From an uncultured Lachnospiraceae bacterium (GTDB lineage Bacteria > Bacillota > Clostridia > Lachnospirales > Lachnospiraceae), in contig CATOJY010000007.1 in the NCBI GenBank assembly GCA_951800685.1, positions 1 to 64,000 on the forward strand: a stretch of DNA of 64,000 nucleotides, read 5' to 3'. Shown in pieces: positions 24,742 through 33,415 of this stretch. The first letter of the stretch is position 1. Each line of letters starts with the position of its first letter. Below the pieces are notes generated by a model. The model ran no database searches and was not told where the DNA came from. It saw only the letters and a program-made list of their open reading frames with translations. The position numbers were made by a program, and so were the translations under genes.

Positions 24742-26161
24742 TATTTCAAAAAAGGATATTATTTGGAATTATGCCGGAACCCTGTTCTCGATGGGAATGG
24801 GGTATCTTTTATTGCCTTTTTTGTTACTGTATTTTGATGAGGACACGCTAGGTTTATGGTACGTATTTATGAACTTATCCAATGTGGCCAATTTATTTGT
24901 ATTTGGATTTTCGCCTTCTTTTGCAAGAAATGTGGCTTACTGTTGGAACGGGGCTGAAAAGCTGGTGGCTAAGGGAAAGTATCAAGAGACGGCGGAAGAT
25001 AGAATGCTTAATGTAGATTTATTCAGAATTGTTTTGAAGACATGCAAAACAGTTTATCTATTAATCGCAATCATTATGCTTGGCTGTTTTTTGACGGTCG
25101 GAACTTTGTATGTGAAGCATATTGCCGGGGCGATGCTGAGTGGTAAATACTACGTTTCCTGGTTTATCTTTTTGGCGGCGGTCTTTTTGAATTTGTATTT
25201 TGGGTACTACATCTCTCTTCTGAGTGGAATTGGAAAGGTAGCCGAAAAGAACAAAGCACAGGTATGTGCAAGCGTGATCAGAATATTTATGACAGCGCTG
25301 CTGCTAAGGGCTGGATGGGGGTTCTTAGGAGCCTGCGTGGCATATTTGTTGTATGGCTTTACGTTTAGAGTCATTTGTAAGTATTATTTTACGAGATCGT
25401 TACGGGAGACTGACGGAGAATTAGATTTTAATATAAAAATTAATAAAACTCAGATTAGAGACTGTCTGCTTACGATATGGCCAAATACCTGGAGGGAAGG
25501 TTTGGTAAGTGTTTCGGATTATCTATGTACGCAGGCGGGAACGATTGTGGCATCGTTCTTCCTTACCCTAGCCCAGACAGGACAGTTTTCGTTGGCGGTA
25601 CAACTGATCACAGTGATTGCGAAACTGTCGCGCTCTTTTCAGATCGCGCATATTCCTGCACTGCAGTCTGCCTACATATCAAATGATAGGGGGAGAGGAA
25701 GAGAAATCCATGCAATGTGTATCTTCGTATATTGTACGGTATTCTGGATAGGGTTTGCTGCGCTATTGACAGTCGGTTTGCCGATTATTCAACTGATAAA
25801 ACCGGATATCGCGCTTGATAAAATGGTCTTATCCGGTGTTGCTGTGTCACAATTTTTAATTGTTTTTAGGAATTGTTATGCCTCTTATTTATCGACTACG
25901 AACCAGATAGAATATTGGCGAGGTTTTATTGTCTCTGGGTGTATTTCCGTGTTCGGCAGCGCCCTGTTGTTACATTTCATGGATATAGGAGTATGGGCGA
26001 TTATCATAGCGGCGATACTGTCCGAGCTAGCCTATAATACGTGGAGGTGGCCGGTTGAAGTGCACCGGTTGCTGGAACTTAGCATACAAGATTTGATTCG
26101 CCTTGGATATAAGAATTTGCTGGCAACGATGAGAAAAAGAAATAGAAGCCGTGTTGAGTGA
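24731..26161 (+). CDS. Wzx-like polysaccharide flippase (MATE/MVF superfamily)
   Basis: A 476-residue protein with about 12-14 transmembrane helices that should move the lipid-linked repeat unit to the outer face. The N-terminus DIIWNYAGTLFSMGMGYLLL and the following LGLWYVFMNLSNVANLFVFG are typical of the family. It ends the operon; the stop is followed by an inverted repeat that overlaps the promoter of the next gene. Confidence 0.85.
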   Translation: MKINISKKDIIWNYAGTLFSMGMGYLLLPFLLLYFDEDTLGLWYVFMNLSNVANLFVFGFSPSFARNVAYCWNGAEKLVAKGKYQETAEDRMLNVDLFRIVLKTCKTVYLLIAIIMLGCFLTVGTLYVKHIAGAMLSGKYYVSWFIFLAAVFLNLYFGYYISLLSGIGKVAEKNKAQVCASVIRIFMTALLLRAGWGFLGACVAYLLYGFTFRVICKYYFTRSLRETDGELDFNIKINKTQIRDCLLTIWPNTWREGLVSVSDYLCTQAGTIVASFFLTLAQTGQFSLAVQLITVIAKLSRSFQIAHIPALQSAYISNDRGRGREIHAMCIFVYCTVFWIGFAALLTVGLPIIQLIKPDIALDKMVLSGVAVSQFLIVFRNCYASYLSTTNQIEYWRGFIVSGCISVFGSALLLHFMDIGVWAIIIAAILSELAYNTWRWPVEVHRLLELSIQDLIRLGYKNLLATMRKRNRSRVE

Positions 26162-26179
26162 TTAAGAAAAAGATATTTT

Positions 26180-26219
26180 CATACTTTATATGGTTTGACT
26201 TTGTAAAGTATGCTATACT
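26180..26219 (+). promoter_or_regulatory. Extended -10 promoter with overlapping inverted repeat before the S1 gene
   Basis: TGCTATACT (-10 at 26214-26219) is an extended -10 element. CATACTTTA (26180-26188) and TAAAGTATG (26204-26212) are a perfect 9-bp inverted repeat that ends in the -10, so it could be an operator or the end of the preceding transcript. Confidence 0.45.
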
Positions 26220-26309
26220 CATGAAAGCAAAAGGTATTTGGGACTGTTTATGGTCGGCAGAAGCAAGATCTTAAAATGGAAATAGGAAATGTGGGAGGTA
26301 AAAGAAGTC

Positions 26310-27215
26310 ATGGAAGAAACAATGAAAGACTATGAAAAAGAACTGGAGGCATCTTTCCGTAAGATTCAGGAAGGTGATGTGATCAAGGGGACTGTGATCG
26401 GCGTCAATGAGGAAGAGGTGACGCTGGATCTTAAGTATTACACACAGGGGATCATCAAAGCAGGAGATATGAGCAATGATCCTGGATTTTCTGTGTTGAG
26501 CGATGTACACGAGGGTGACGTGATCGAGGCGTCTGTCGTGAAGATGGATGACGGACAGGGAAATATTCTTCTTTCCCGTAAAGAGGCGAATGCGGTACTC
26601 GCGTGGGATATACTGGAAGGCTATCAGGAAGAGAAGAAGAATCTTACTGTTAAGGTAACCGAAGTGGTAAATGCAGGAGTGGTCGCTTATCTGGAAGGGA
26701 TCAGAGGATTTATACCAGCGTCCCAGCTTGCGCTTTCCTATGTAGAGAAATTCGACGAATATCAGGGAAAGACGTTGGAAGTGAGAGTCATAACGGTTGA
26801 CCGGGAGAAAGAAAAGCTGGTACTTTCCGCGAAGGAAATCTTACGGGAGAAGGCGAAGGAAGAGCATGACCATAAAGTAGCGATGATCGTTCCCGGCACA
26901 GTATTGGAAGGCATCGTGGAAAGTCTGCAGCCCTACGGAGCTTTCATTGACCTCAAGGACGGCTTGAGCGGACTGGTGCATATCTCCCAGATCAGCCAGA
27001 GGAGGATCAAGAAACCATCCGAAGTGCTTAAGGTAGGAGACAAGGTCAAAGTAAAGGTCCTGAATACAAATGATGGTAAGATTTCGCTGAGTATGAAGGC
27101 GCTGGAAGAAATGCAGGTGGAAGAAGTAGAAAAGATCGATGTGAAGCAGTATGGAAGCAGTGAAAGTCTGGGAACGAGTCTGGGAGATCTGTTTGCGAAG
27201 CTGAACATTAATTAG
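26310..27215 (+). CDS. S1 RNA-binding domain protein (ribosomal protein S1 homologue)
   Basis: A 301-residue protein with three clear S1 (OB-fold) domains: about residues 15-85 (GDVIKGTVIGVNEEEVTLDL), 100-170 (NLTVKVTEVVNAGVVAYLEG) and 190-260 (GTVLEGIVESLQPYGAFIDL...GLSGLVHISQIS). It corresponds to the short S1-like proteins of Clostridia (RpsA/YpfD type) that bind mRNA or the ribosome. The ATG at 26310 follows GGGAGG; an ATG at 26289 lies before that site and is unlikely. Confidence 0.88.
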   Translation: MEETMKDYEKELEASFRKIQEGDVIKGTVIGVNEEEVTLDLKYYTQGIIKAGDMSNDPGFSVLSDVHEGDVIEASVVKMDDGQGNILLSRKEANAVLAWDILEGYQEEKKNLTVKVTEVVNAGVVAYLEGIRGFIPASQLALSYVEKFDEYQGKTLEVRVITVDREKEKLVLSAKEILREKAKEEHDHKVAMIVPGTVLEGIVESLQPYGAFIDLKDGLSGLVHISQISQRRIKKPSEVLKVGDKVKVKVLNTNDGKISLSMKALEEMQVEEVEKIDVKQYGSSESLGTSLGDLFAKLNIN

Positions 27216-27222
27216 GACGAAC

Positions 27223-27254
27223 AAGGGGAATGAACAGTGTCATTCCCCTTTGTT
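27223..27254. terminator. Bidirectional terminator between the S1 gene and pyrG
   Basis: AAGGGGAATGA (27223-27233) pairs exactly with TCATTCCCCTT (27240-27250), followed by TGTTGT on the + strand. The two genes converge here. A GAACAAGG/CCTTTGTT continuation lengthens the stem imperfectly. Confidence 0.7.
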
Positions 27255-27268
27255 GTATGTTTCAGTTC

Positions 27269-28876
27269 CTAGTTATTCTTATTGACCAGCGCAGCTTCTA
27301 CGAATCCCTTAAACAGCGGATGCGGCCTGTTGGGTCTGGATTTTAACTCTGGATGCGCCTGAGTGGCAAGGAAGAAGGGATGCTCCGGCAGTTCACACAT
27401 TTCTACAATGCGTCCGTCTGGAGATAAACCTGACAGCTTCATGCCCTTTTCCGTAAGCACGGCACGGTAATCGTTGTTGACTTCGTAGCGGTGACGATGT
27501 CTTTCATGGATGGTCTCTTCTTCGTAAAGAGTATATGCTTTGGAAGTCTTGTCCAGCACGCAGGGATAAGAACCCAAACGTAATGTGCCGCCGATATCTT
27601 CCACACCATTCTGGTCTGGCATCAATGCAATGACTGGATGAGTGGTGGAAGGATTCAGTTCTATACTGTGTGCATCATTATAGGCAAGTACATTTCTTGC
27701 AAATTCCACGATTGCCAGCTGCATGCCGAGGCAGAGACCAAGGAATGGAATCTGGTTGACTCTGGCGTAAGTGATGGCGTAAATTTTGCCGTCAATGCCT
27801 CTGTCGCCAAAGCCGCCCGGCACCAGCACGCCGTTTACGCCCGTTAAGAGCTCATCCACGTTTTCGGCGGTGACGGTCTCAGAATCTACCCAGCGGATAT
27901 TGACGATACAGTGATTGGAGATACCTCCGTGTTTCAACGCCTCGACTACGCTGATGTAGGCGTCATGGAGCTGCGTATACTTGCCGACAAGAGCTATGGT
28001 CACTTCGTCAGTAGGGCATCTGAGAGATTCTACCATGGCGGTCCAGTCCGTCAGATCGGGGGCTGGACATTCCAATTTGAGGCATTCACAAGCCACCTGA
28101 GCCAGATGTTCCTTTTCCATGGCAAGAGGCGCTTCGTATAAATGCTCTACATCGAGATTCTGCAGTACCCGGTTGCTGGGGACGTTACAGAACAGCGCAA
28201 TCTTATCCTTTAATCCCTGATCCAGCGGGTGCTCGCTGCGGCATACGATAATATCCGGCTGGATACCCATGCCCTGCAATTCTTTGACACTGGCCTGGGT
28301 GGGTTTGGTTTTCATCTCCTGGGAAGCACTCAGATAGGGGATCAAGGTTACATGAATCAGGATCGCATTGTCACGGCCAACTTCATGCTGAAATTGACGA
28401 ATAGATTCCAGGAAAGGCTGGCTTTCAATATCACCCACTGTCCCGCCAACTTCAATAATGGCGATCCGGGTCTCTTCATCGGTAAAATTGCGATAGAAAC
28501 GACTCTTGATTTCGTTTGTAATATGAGGAATCACCTGTACTGTCCCGCCGCCGTAATCGCCGCGCCGCTCTTTTTGGAGAACTGACCAGTATACCTTACC
28601 GGTAGTTACATTGGAGTTTTTGCCCAGATTCTCATCGATGAAACGTTCATAATGTCCCAAATCCAAGTCGGTTTCCGTGCCGTCCTCTGTGACAAACACT
28701 TCACCGTGCTGGATCGGATTCATCGTACCTGGATCAATATTGATATAGGGATCGAATTTCTGCATCGTGACTTTATAGCCCCGCGCTTTCAATAATCTTC
28801 CCAAAGAAGCAGCCGTGATGCCCTTGCCAAGACCGGAGACAACACCGCCTGTTACGAATACATATTTTACTGCCAT
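27269..28876 (-). CDS. pyrG: CTP synthase
   Basis: Makes CTP from UTP, ATP and glutamine. With the start at 28876 the protein is [20 protein letters not shown]... and 535 residues, the usual length. The synthetase domain has the phosphate loop [10 protein letters not shown] and [20 protein letters not shown]; the C-terminal class I glutamine amidotransferase domain has PGGFGDRG, the nucleophile in LGLCLGMQ, and the HPE triad part in [12 protein letters not shown]. An ATG four codons upstream is possible; the longer frame to 28963 is not. A TATAAT-like -10 lies at 28955-28960 on the minus strand. Confidence 0.95.
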   Translation of the reverse strand: MAVKYVFVTGGVVSGLGKGITAASLGRLLKARGYKVTMQKFDPYINIDPGTMNPIQHGEVFVTEDGTETDLDLGHYERFIDENLGKNSNVTTGKVYWSVLQKERRGDYGGGTVQVIPHITNEIKSRFYRNFTDEETRIAIIEVGGTVGDIESQPFLESIRQFQHEVGRDNAILIHVTLIPYLSASQEMKTKPTQASVKELQGMGIQPDIIVCRSEHPLDQGLKDKIALFCNVPSNRVLQNLDVEHLYEAPLAMEKEHLAQVACECLKLECPAPDLTDWTAMVESLRCPTDEVTIALVGKYTQLHDAYISVVEALKHGGISNHCIVNIRWVDSETVTAENVDELLTGVNGVLVPGGFGDRGIDGKIYAITYARVNQIPFLGLCLGMQLAIVEFARNVLAYNDAHSIELNPSTTHPVIALMPDQNGVEDIGGTLRLGSYPCVLDKTSKAYTLYEEETIHERHRHRYEVNNDYRAVLTEKGMKLSGLSPDGRIVEMCELPEHPFFLATQAHPELKSRPNRPHPLFKGFVEAALVNKNN

Positions 28877-28963
28877 TCTTTTATCCATGCCTTTCTGTAA
28901 CTCTGTAAACTGTTCCCTGTATGTCTTACTTCCGTAAAAAAACAATATAAAAATATTATACAA

Positions 28964-29682
28964 TGGAAGGAAAGGAAAAATCTACTGATAAGTTAAAATT
29001 TTGTGAAATTCTTCTTTTCTATGGGACAGTTCAGATGCCTTCACTATTACGTGTATTCTGTCCTGCAACCCTAAAGGTCTCTCAGTGGGCAGTCAAATAT
29101 ACAAAATAACGGCAATTTTCAGCCTTATGTCGTGCGTTAAGGAGGTTTGTGACATTGACAGTTTGAGAAGAGATATAGTATCATAATAAAAGTATAGTCT
29201 GATCCACAGATTATGTCTGTGAATTCACAACCAGGACAGCAGTTTGTCAAGGACTGTGACATAAGGCAGCATCTTTACAAGTCTGAAATTTAAAATAGCA
29301 GTTGCCGCAGGGGCGTTTGGTCTCGGCTACTGATCCTGCGTTTCCAATTTTCCTCAAAAAGAGAATATAAAGTGTGGGAGAGATCTTCGGATAGACAGCG
29401 GCTATAAGTATATAAAGTGATTCCATGGGAATGCTATTGCGGATAGAGCGGGGTGGGAACACGATTGGGGGAAATCGTATTCACCCTATTGAGTATAAGC
29501 GCCAGTGCCGATGTGTATGTATGACAGAAGATGGTGGAAAAGGACACTTCGTGAGGGTTGAAGATCTGAATGGAGATGGCTGTCTTGTTATGCGGATTGT
29601 TCATTTCACGTATCGGTCAGGAGTTGATGGGCTGGAGATCTGCTATGAGAAATAATGGGCCGGAATCAGAAAGAGAAGATAT
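28964..29682. other. Long intergenic region, promoter-like sequence but no supported gene
   Basis: A 76-codon frame at 29425-29655 (MGMLLRIERGGNT...) has no ribosome binding site and no family. A promoter-like TTGACA (29155-29160), 18-bp spacer, TATCAT (29179-29184) points right; a transcript from it would run about 490 bases before the kinase gene. The region from 29000 to 29150 has no visible structure. Confidence 0.45.
29155..29184 (+). promoter_or_regulatory. Candidate promoter upstream of the APH-like gene
   Basis: A perfect -35 hexamer TTGACA with an 18-bp spacer to TATCAT. No other gene with a good start lies between it and 29683. Confidence 0.4.
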
Positions 29683-30498
29683 ATGAGGAAGCGTGAAAGA
29701 ATATTCCTGCCAGAGAAGATACGTTGTCTGACGGCGGGGAAGTCTTATCGGCAAGATGAGATTGGCATGTCGGGATCCTGTGTGCTTATTTATGAGGATA
29801 GAGTTTTGAAGATTCAGCAGCACAATGCAGAAGCCGAAAACGAATACCGGATGATGCAGTATCTGCAGGGCAGGCTTCCGGTGCCCGCTGTCTATGCATA
29901 TGAAGTAGCAGAAGGCCGGTCGTATCTGTTGATGAGCAGGTGTAACGGCCAGATGGCATGCAGCGAAGAATATGACAAGAATACGAGGCTTCTGAGTCAG
30001 CTTCTGGCGGACAGTTTGAAAAGGCTGTGGAGTGTCGATATTTCTGACTGTGCTTTGGACCAGCGTTTGTCATATAAACTTGCACAGGCAGCTTACCGTG
30101 TGGAGAATGGACTGGTAGATGTGGATCATGTGGAGCCTGATACTTTTGGAAAGGAAGGATTTCGTGATCCGGAAGCCTTGCTACAATGGTTGTATGATAA
30201 TGCGCCGCAGGAGGAACCTGTCTTATCCCATGGGGACCTGTGCCCGCCCAACATATTTGGTGTGCATAATAAGGTGAGCGGCTATATTGATCTTGGCAGA
30301 GCTGGCATAGCCGACAAGTGGTGTGATATTGCGCTCTGTTACCGCAGTCTGCCCCAGAATGATACCGGAAAGAATAGCAGCAAATGCGATGGACAGATTT
30401 GCGGGCAACGTGACGGAAGCATGTTTTTCAGGGAATTAGGCCTGCAGCACGATTGGCAGAAGATACGATATTATATTTTGCTGGATGAATTGTTTTAA
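29683..30498 (+). CDS. APH(3')-like aminoglycoside phosphotransferase
   Basis: A 271-residue kinase of the APH(3') family, which phosphorylates the 3'-hydroxyl of kanamycin/neomycin-type drugs. The ATP lysine is in VLKIQ (Lys43) with Glu54 partner. The catalytic loop is SHGDLCPPNIF (His183, Asp185, Asn190), and the Mg-binding loop is GYIDLGRAGIADKWCDIAL (Asp203). The C-terminus DWQKIRYYILLDELF is almost the ending known from APH(3')-III. Loop 165-180 and the segment after CYRSL (PQNDTGKNSSK...) differ, the latter longer than in APH(3')-III. Resistance or only relatedness cannot be told from sequence. No mobile element is adjacent. Confidence 0.82.
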   Translation: MRKRERIFLPEKIRCLTAGKSYRQDEIGMSGSCVLIYEDRVLKIQQHNAEAENEYRMMQYLQGRLPVPAVYAYEVAEGRSYLLMSRCNGQMACSEEYDKNTRLLSQLLADSLKRLWSVDISDCALDQRLSYKLAQAAYRVENGLVDVDHVEPDTFGKEGFRDPEALLQWLYDNAPQEEPVLSHGDLCPPNIFGVHNKVSGYIDLGRAGIADKWCDIALCYRSLPQNDTGKNSSKCDGQICGQRDGSMFFRELGLQHDWQKIRYYILLDELF

Positions 30499-30605
30499 AG
30501 GAACTATTTTTGACCAGGAACTTTTCCAGCGATAAATCTTGCTAAAATAGGAAATAAACTTTATAATTCTTTAATACTTGTGTCCGTAAATTCATAATTC
30601 TCTTA

Positions 30606-30634
30606 TTGATTTATAATTGCGGCTTTTTTATAAT
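30606..30634 (+). promoter_or_regulatory. Promoter of ftsH with long leader
   Basis: TTGATT (30606-30611), 17-bp spacer, TATAAT (30629-30634). A second good promoter, TTGCTA-17-TATAAT, lies at 30539-30567. From the nearer one the untranslated leader would be about 320 bases and would contain the inverted repeat and 37-bp repeats below. Confidence 0.65.
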
Positions 30635-30658
30635 GTACATGATGGCAATGAGCAGTGC

Positions 30659-30715
30659 GAAAATGCAATCCAGCAAAAGGACTGTTTACAGGCCATTTTG
30701 CAGGACTGCATTTTC
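30659..30715 (+). repeat. Imperfect 20-bp inverted repeat in the ftsH leader
   Basis: GAAAATGCAATCCAGCAAAA (30659-30678) and, 3', TTTTGCAGGACTGCATTTTC (30696-30715) pair over nearly their whole length with few mismatches, around a loop of about 17 bases. A small GGGCGAAGCCC hairpin follows at 30718-30728. Confidence 0.6.
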
Positions 30716-30742
30716 ATAGGGCGAAGCCCGTGAGCGAGAAGA

Positions 30743-30927
30743 AGCGAAGCGGAGTCAAGCGAGCAATGCGGAGGGCAGAAGCGAAGCGGAGTCGAGCAAG
30801 CAGTGCGGAGAGCAAGAGCGAAGCGAAAGTGCACGAGCAATGCGGAGAGCAAAAGCGAAGCGAGAATGAGCGAGCAAAGCGGAGAGCAAGAGCGAAGCGA
30901 AAATGAGCAAGCAGTGCGGGGAGCAGG
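30743..30927 (+). repeat. Five contiguous copies of a 37-bp repeat upstream of ftsH
   Basis: Units start at 30743, 30780, 30817, 30854 and 30891. Each begins AGCGAAGCG and has GAGCAATGCGG-like sequence from position 20, then GAGCA before the next unit. A partial unit precedes (30720-30742). There are no spacers, so it is not a CRISPR array, and 37 is not a multiple of three, so it does not encode a protein repeat. It is strongly G/A-rich on the + strand. Confidence 0.85.
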
Positions 30928-30961
30928 AGCGTTGTGCAAAAATAGAAAGTGAGGATTCCTC

Positions 30962-33322
30962 ATGGATGATAATTTAAATCAATATGATGGTGGCCGAGGC
31001 CCCAATGGACCCGGCGGCCCAGGGAATAATGGGGGCCCGAATGGGCCTGGTGGATCCGGTGGGCCCGGAGGCAGTGGCGGTGATCCCCGGAAGCAGAGTC
31101 TGATCATGCTGGCGGTGGCGGCAGTCGTCACCCTTTTATGTATCAGCGTATTTATGAAGATGATGACTGGCGCGACCAATCAGGAGATTTCCTATAATGC
31201 TTTTATCGAAATGATCGAGAAAGAACAGATTGAGAGCGTTACGGTGGAATCTGACCGGGTAGTTATTTATCCGAAGCATGCAGAATCAAAGTCTCCTTTT
31301 TCATATGGATACAGTCTGGGGACAATGACTTATTTTACGGGTAAGATGGAGGATGATGACACCCTTACAAAGCGTCTTCTGGAGAAGAACATCGAGATCA
31401 AGAAGCCGATCTCTGACAGTTCCAGTATTATTATGACGGTACTGCTTTATTATGTTCTTCCAATCCTGCTGATGTGGGGGCTGATGAGCCTGTTGTTTCG
31501 GCGGATGGGCGGTAAGGGCGGCCCTATGGGAGTAGGTAAGAGTACAGCCAAAGCTTATGTACAGAAAGAAACAGGCATTACCTTTAAAGATGTGGCTGGA
31601 GAGGATGAAGCTAAGGAATCTCTCGTGGAAGTGGTAGATTTCCTGCATAATCCTGGAAAATATGCGAAGATCGGCGCAAGGCTGCCGAAAGGCGCATTAT
31701 TAGTAGGACCGCCTGGTACGGGTAAAACACTGCTGGCTAAGGCAGTGGCGGGGGAGGCACATGTGCCCTTTTTCTCGCTTTCAGGTTCGGATTTCATAGA
31801 ATTATATGTAGGGGTAGGCGCATCCCGTGTGCGTGACTTGTTTAAAGAAGCCGAGAAAAATGCTCCCTGTATTGTTTTCATTGACGAGATCGATGCCATT
31901 GGCCGCAGCAGAGATTCCAAGTATGGCGGTGGTAATGAGGAGAGGGAGCAGACGTTGAACCAGCTGCTATCCGAGATGGACGGTTTTGACGGCAAGAAGG
32001 GGATCATTATTCTGGCGGCTACCAACAGGCCGGAGATTCTGGATAAGGCGCTTCTGCGTCCTGGCCGTTTCGACCGGAGGATTATCGTAGATAAACCGGA
32101 TCTGAAGGGTCGTGTTGAAATTTTGAAAGTGCATGCCAAGGATGTGCGGATGGACGAAACCGTGGATTTGAATGAGATCGCTTTGGCTACATCTGGAGCG
32201 GTGGGCTCCGACCTGGCAAACATGATCAATGAGGCAGCGATTAACGCCGTTAAGACAGGCAGAGAGTATGTCAATCAGAAGGATTTGTTTGATGCGGTAG
32301 AACAGGTGCTTGTCGGCAAGGAGAAGAAAGACCGCATCATGAGCAAAGAGGAGCGCAAAATCGTCTCCTATCATGAGGTGGGGCATGCGCTGGTTAGTGC
32401 ATTGCAGAAGAATTCAGAGCCGGTGCAGAAGATTACCATTGTGCCTAGAACCATGGGGGCGTTAGGTTATGTCATGCACGTGCCGGAGGAAGAGAAATAT
32501 TTAAATACAGAGGCAGAACTGAGAGAGCGTCTGGTAGGACTTTTGGGCGGCCGTGCGGCGGAGGAGATTGTTTTTGACACAGTTACCACAGGAGCGGCTA
32601 ACGATATTGAGCAGGCTACAAGCATTGCTCGGAATATGATCACTCGTTTCGGTATGAGCAAGAAATTTGGGCTGATGGGGCTGGCTACAGTGGAAAGCCA
32701 GTATCTGGACGGGAGAGCTTCCCTGACTTGTTCCGATGTGACAGCGGCGGATATTGATACGGAAGTCATGAAGATATTGCGCGACAGCTATAAGCAGGCC
32801 AAAAAACTGCTGAAAGAAAACAGAGAGATCATGGACAAATTGGCAGCGCACTTGATTGAGAAAGAGACGATCACCGGCAAGGAATTTATGAAAATTTACC
32901 GGAAAGAAAAGGGAATTCCAGAACCGGAAGAGAATAAAGAGGCAAGCGGTTCAGGCCAAAAAGTGACGCCTTCTGGACAGAATACTGTACCAGAGCCGCC
33001 GCAGAATGTTGGAACACAGAATCAGCAGCCGGTACAAGGCCAGTCAGCGTGGGAGCAGAATCCCTATCAGAAGGCACCACAGAGCCAACAGCCGTTTACC
33101 GGGAATCCGCTGCAGGAGCAGCCAGTGCGGCATCAGGATCCTTCACAGAGACAGGAAGGCCCAGGACAGGGTCCGGTACAGGGGCCACCGATATCCGGGC
33201 AGGTTCCTCCGCAGGAACAGTCGGTGCCAGAGCAGCCATGGAGACCGCCGTATCAGCCGCCTCCAGAGAATCGGGGCGTATTTTCCCAGGCGCCTGAGCC
33301 AAAAGATGATCCTAAACACTGA
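30962..33322 (+). CDS. ftsH: ATP-dependent zinc metalloprotease FtsH with long Pro/Gln-rich tail
   Basis: Membrane-bound AAA+ protease for quality control of membrane and regulatory proteins. The 786-residue protein has an unusual Gly/Pro-rich N-terminal 40 residues, transmembrane helices at about 48-68 and 155-180, the AAA module with Walker A GPPGTGKT (249-256), Walker B IVFIDEIDAIG and SRH region, and the zinc protease site HEVGH (about 473). FtsH proteins are normally about 600-650 residues; here about 140 extra residues after roughly 645 are rich in Pro, Gln, Gly and Ser. An AGTGAGGA ribosome binding site precedes the ATG. Confidence 0.95.
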   Translation: MDDNLNQYDGGRGPNGPGGPGNNGGPNGPGGSGGPGGSGGDPRKQSLIMLAVAAVVTLLCISVFMKMMTGATNQEISYNAFIEMIEKEQIESVTVESDRVVIYPKHAESKSPFSYGYSLGTMTYFTGKMEDDDTLTKRLLEKNIEIKKPISDSSSIIMTVLLYYVLPILLMWGLMSLLFRRMGGKGGPMGVGKSTAKAYVQKETGITFKDVAGEDEAKESLVEVVDFLHNPGKYAKIGARLPKGALLVGPPGTGKTLLAKAVAGEAHVPFFSLSGSDFIELYVGVGASRVRDLFKEAEKNAPCIVFIDEIDAIGRSRDSKYGGGNEEREQTLNQLLSEMDGFDGKKGIIILAATNRPEILDKALLRPGRFDRRIIVDKPDLKGRVEILKVHAKDVRMDETVDLNEIALATSGAVGSDLANMINEAAINAVKTGREYVNQKDLFDAVEQVLVGKEKKDRIMSKEERKIVSYHEVGHALVSALQKNSEPVQKITIVPRTMGALGYVMHVPEEEKYLNTEAELRERLVGLLGGRAAEEIVFDTVTTGAANDIEQATSIARNMITRFGMSKKFGLMGLATVESQYLDGRASLTCSDVTAADIDTEVMKILRDSYKQAKKLLKENREIMDKLAAHLIEKETITGKEFMKIYRKEKGIPEPEENKEASGSGQKVTPSGQNTVPEPPQNVGTQNQQPVQGQSAWEQNPYQKAPQSQQPFTGNPLQEQPVRHQDPSQRQEGPGQGPVQGPPISGQVPPQEQSVPEQPWRPPYQPPPENRGVFSQAPEPKDDPKH

Positions 33323-33335
33323 ATCAGGGAATAAG

Positions 33336-33376
33336 AGGCAAAGTCATATTTGAAGCTGACTTTGCCTTGATTTTTC
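33336..33376 (+). terminator. Intrinsic terminator of ftsH
   Basis: AGGCAAAGTCA (33336-33346) pairs exactly with TGACTTTGCCT (33357-33367), followed by TGATTTTTCTCTT. Confidence 0.88.
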
Positions 33377-33415
33377 TCTTGTAGAATATTTGAAGAATCG
33401 TAAGGAAATCATGCC

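Noticed and set aside
29425-29655. 76-codon frame before the APH-like gene
   Set aside because: No ribosome binding site, unusual composition, no recognisable motif; kept only as a note in the intergenic entry.
30743-30927. CRISPR-like repeat array
   Set aside because: The 37-bp units are directly contiguous with no spacers, and no cas gene is nearby.
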